Assembly (NCBI GenBank): GCA_012522035.1
Contig: JAAYLF010000285.1
Span: 1 to 7,507 of the forward strand
Source of the DNA: Clostridiaceae bacterium
GTDB lineage: Bacteria > Bacillota > Clostridia > UBA1212 > DUPL01
DNA length: 7,507 bases
Direction of reading: 5' to 3'
The position numbers were made by a program, and so were the translations under genes. Shown piece after piece: positions 5,339 through 7,507 of this stretch (position 1 is its first letter; every line of letters begins with the position of its first letter). A model generated the notes under the pieces. The model searched no databases. It was not told where the DNA came from and saw only the letters and a list, made by a program, of their open reading frames with translations.

Positions 5339-6895
5339 CTACTTGAACTCGATATTGTGTACCAGATTCCTGCAGATAAAAACAACTATTATTGTTGTGA
5401 CAAAATTGATAATTGATGCGGTAAAAAACCCAATTAGCACGGAATCAAGTATTACTCCAAACAAAACTCCAAGGCCTGCTGCAGGACTCAAGAGCAGCAA
5501 GGCAAAAAGGAAATAAAGGAATGCAAGCAGAGACATGCTGCTGTACTTGCCAAAAATGTTGTGTATTACAATGTTTGCAGAAATGTATATGCAGTTTATT
5601 GAGGCATAGCACAAAACCAGTATTAGGCTTGTCAGAATTGGAAAGCCATTTATGAATACTGGAGGCAGAAACAAAAGGATGCCGCTAATAAATGGTCTTA
5701 TGATGCTTGACAAGGATGCAAACAGGAGTTTTTTAAATGGACTGTCAGGTATTAGGTATATAAAATGCCTCGAAAGTTCCTGCGTCAGTTTTGTTATACC
5801 CACAAGGAAAAGTCCAATATAGCTCATTACCGCAAAACCTGCAAAAACAATATCATTACTCGTGAATCTTGCAGCAATTCCCATGCCAATTCCCAATGCA
5901 AGAAGGAGTACGGAAGACGTGCCGAACACTACCGACTTGTCAGTACGTTTTATCTCCACTAAATGCCTGTAGAAAAAGCTGGAAGCTCCATACCCGCCGC
6001 CAAGTTTCATGGTTTTCACATTCTTGAATCTGGTCTTCCTCTTTATATTTGCCTGGGCTGACCTGTCGCCTTTCATCGCTTGTCTTGCATGGTATGCATT
6101 TTCAGAGTTTATCAGGCAGTCTTCGTAATAGTCGGGTTTGAACTTGAGCATGAAGCCAATAACCGCAAGTATGAACGCAATAATAACCGCAACGGAAATG
6201 ACAAAAAGAACAATATTCGAAGTCAGAACCCCTGCGAGCATTCCCAGCAGCCATCCTGCGACCGGAACTGCATATATGACATAGTCCTGTATTGCTTCAG
6301 TCCCCCTGCTGGATACGCCGTATACAAGGTATGCAACAACAAGCAAAAGAAGAATTATGAATGCGTATTTGACAACATCCTTCCTCCTCTGATTTGCATT
6401 CGTAAAGGAATATATAACAAGAGATACCACCTGGGATATAAATACAAGTAATGCGTAGACTATAACCACATAAGCGCTTTCCAATATGCTTAAAGCAAAA
6501 TTCGCCCTTAAATTTGCTATCTGAAACAGCATGAACACGGACACAACAATAGACCAGCCCATGTCTTTTATAATTCCATATACCAATATATTGTTTGAAG
6601 AAATGGCGTATGTGAATAAAAGGTTTACATCAGACATCGTGAAGAAGGATGTGCCTGTGGATAGACCTGCAGCTACAGAAGCACCTACAAAAAACAAAGA
6701 CAGACCAAAGAATATCAGGTACAGTATGTTAATATCACCCGCCTTGGATGTATCAACACTGATTCCCTGAGCCAAAAGAGGAACCAAGAATATGAAAAAG
6801 AATATTGCAATACCAACTATGGTTGCAGGTTTCTCCTTCAGTTTCCTTACCCAGTTTACACAACTACGTTTTAAAACATAAATGCATGGTCCCAT
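5339..6895 (-). CDS. ABC exporter permease (ABC_export-like, about 12-14 TM)
   Basis: A 518-residue polytopic membrane protein. Hydrophobic segments fall near 25-43, 58-76, 113-126, 137-163, 175-194, 207-223, 227-250, 323-341, 348-369, 398-413, 418-440, 453-471, 473-491 and 493-508. A charged cytoplasmic stretch (about 251-320) splits the protein into two membrane halves. The FTMSDVNLLFTYAISSNNIL segment (85-104) resembles the start of the clostridial putative ABC exporter (ABC_export) family. It begins 1 nt after the ATPase stop codon, with GGAG 10 nt upstream, so the two are translationally coupled and almost certainly form one exporter. The substrate cannot be read from sequence; peptides, lipids or drugs are typical for ABC-2 type exporters. 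The family name is moderate confidence; the permease role is strong. There is no terminator before cpaF. Confidence 0.85.
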   Translation of the reverse strand: MGPCIYVLKRSCVNWVRKLKEKPATIVGIAIFFFIFLVPLLAQGISVDTSKAGDINILYLIFFGLSLFFVGASVAAGLSTGTSFFTMSDVNLLFTYAISSNNILVYGIIKDMGWSIVVSVFMLFQIANLRANFALSILESAYVVIVYALLVFISQVVSLVIYSFTNANQRRKDVVKYAFIILLLLVVAYLVYGVSSRGTEAIQDYVIYAVPVAGWLLGMLAGVLTSNIVLFVISVAVIIAFILAVIGFMLKFKPDYYEDCLINSENAYHARQAMKGDRSAQANIKRKTRFKNVKTMKLGGGYGASSFFYRHLVEIKRTDKSVVFGTSSVLLLALGIGMGIAARFTSNDIVFAGFAVMSYIGLFLVGITKLTQELSRHFIYLIPDSPFKKLLFASLSSIIRPFISGILLFLPPVFINGFPILTSLILVLCYASINCIYISANIVIHNIFGKYSSMSLLAFLYFLFALLLLSPAAGLGVLFGVILDSVLIGFFTASIINFVTTIIVVFICRNLVHNIEFK

Positions 6896-6896
6896 T

Positions 6897-7507
6897 TTAC
6901 ATTTTCTCCGTTATATCAAAAAAGATTTTTTCGATATCAATGTTCATTTCTTCCGTAATCTCTCTTGCCGTATGATACGCAATCTTACCATTCATCATAA
7001 TATATATGCTGTCCCAGAACTCCTTCACACTGTCAATCATATGCGTGCTTATTAGTATTGCGCATCCTTCATCCCTCAGTTGGACAACCAGATTCTTAAA
7101 CTCCTTGATGGCATGAGGATCAAGGCCAACCAAAGGCTCATCAAACAAACACACCTTTGGCTGCGGCAGTATTCCGCATATTATGATCAGCTTCTGCTGC
7201 ATGCCTTTTGACAGGTCCGAACCCAGTTTATCCGCCTTGTCTGTAAGCTGAAAAGCCTCAAGCAGTCTTTCCGCCCTATCCTCCCAATCCTTCAGCTTGT
7301 ATGCTCTGGCTATAAACTCAAGATGCTCCCTTACTGTAAGCAGCTCGTACATGGCTGGAAACTCTGCAACATAGCCAAGGTTTCTTTTGGCATCCACAGA
7401 CTTGTTGTCATACCCGTTTATTTCAATTTTTCCAGAATATCTTAAAAGCCCTGCAATACTTTTTATAACTGTGGATTTTCCAGCTCCATTAGGACCCAGC
7501 AGAATGC
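6897..7507 (-). CDS. ABC transporter ATP-binding protein, 5' end cut by window
   Basis: The visible 202 residues are the C-terminal two thirds or more of an ABC-2 type nucleotide-binding domain. The frame stays open to the window edge, and the true start lies outside. Walker A GPNGAGKST is at visible residues 4-12 (7496-7470). The Q-loop region is GYVAEFPAMYELLTVREHL, with Glu where many families have Gln. The signature is LSKGMQQK instead of LSGGQ (98-105), a variant usual for this subfamily. Walker B is VCLFDEP, the D-loop is GLDP, and the switch histidine is in ISTH (155). The domain hydrolyses ATP to drive the adjacent permease. Catalytic residues appear complete. It lies immediately upstream of the permease and is coupled to it. 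Confidence 0.93.
   Translation of the reverse strand, partial: ILLGPNGAGKSTVIKSIAGLLRYSGKIEINGYDNKSVDAKRNLGYVAEFPAMYELLTVREHLEFIARAYKLKDWEDRAERLLEAFQLTDKADKLGSDLSKGMQQKLIIICGILPQPKVCLFDEPLVGLDPHAIKEFKNLVVQLRDEGCAILISTHMIDSVKEFWDSIYIMMNGKIAYHTAREITEEMNIDIEKIFFDITEKM

Noticed and set aside
6897..7397. ABC ATPase as a complete 166-residue gene starting at 7397
   Set aside because: That codon is an internal GTG. The frame continues upstream through an intact Walker A motif to the window edge, so the gene is partial.
1..7507. CRISPR array, insertion sequence, tRNA/rRNA or prophage signals
   Set aside because: No regularly spaced repeats other than the short 10-bp-period boxes, no transposase, no terminal inverted repeats and no RNA-gene-like sequence was seen.

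Overview
The window looks like chromosomal DNA of a low-GC, probably spore-forming Clostridia species. The reasons are AT-rich composition, strong AGGAGG-type ribosome binding sites, GTG starts, an ABC_export-type permease, a Flp1-like clostridial pilin, an FHA protein resembling DUF6382 proteins, and tandem Spo0A-type boxes. No outer-membrane secretin is present, as expected for a monoderm. All eight genes lie on the minus strand, so the order below runs from high to low coordinates.

(1) 7507-5339: an ABC-2 type exporter pair. The ATPase is cut at its 5' end by the window edge, and the large polytopic permease follows with a 1-nt gap. (2) 5338-5285: a 54-nt spacer holding three TGTCGAA-like boxes spaced exactly 10 bp apart, followed by an AT-rich -10-like stretch. 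No terminator is visible. (3) 5272-1267: a tight Tad/Flp pilus (type IVc) operon of cpaF/tadA ATPase, tadB, tadC, a 63-residue Flp1-like prepilin and a membrane-anchored FHA-domain protein. Neighbours overlap or sit within about 13 nt of each other. A hairpin that pairs an AAGGAGGT with its own anti-Shine-Dalgarno begins within the cpaF start codon. (4) 1266-1181: a spacer with a good sigma-A-type extended -10 promoter for the last gene. (5) 1180-158: a divergent MreB/Mbl-family actin homologue with an altered C-terminal nucleotide-pocket segment. (6) 157-1: a 12-bp perfect-stem hairpin that probably terminates mreB transcription, with nothing recognisable beyond it.

Working model: the Tad ATPase (CpaF) powers the TadB/TadC inner-membrane platform, which assembles a very short Flp1-like pilin once a prepilin peptidase encoded elsewhere has cleaved it. 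The FHA protein would be a membrane-bound phosphothreonine reader that tunes the machine. The MreB paralogue may give it a spatial or cell-wall link. The 0A-like boxes suggest that Spo0A ties the operon to the stationary-phase or sporulation decision. The last three statements are inference. The ABC exporter probably has an unrelated job but could read through into the pilus operon.
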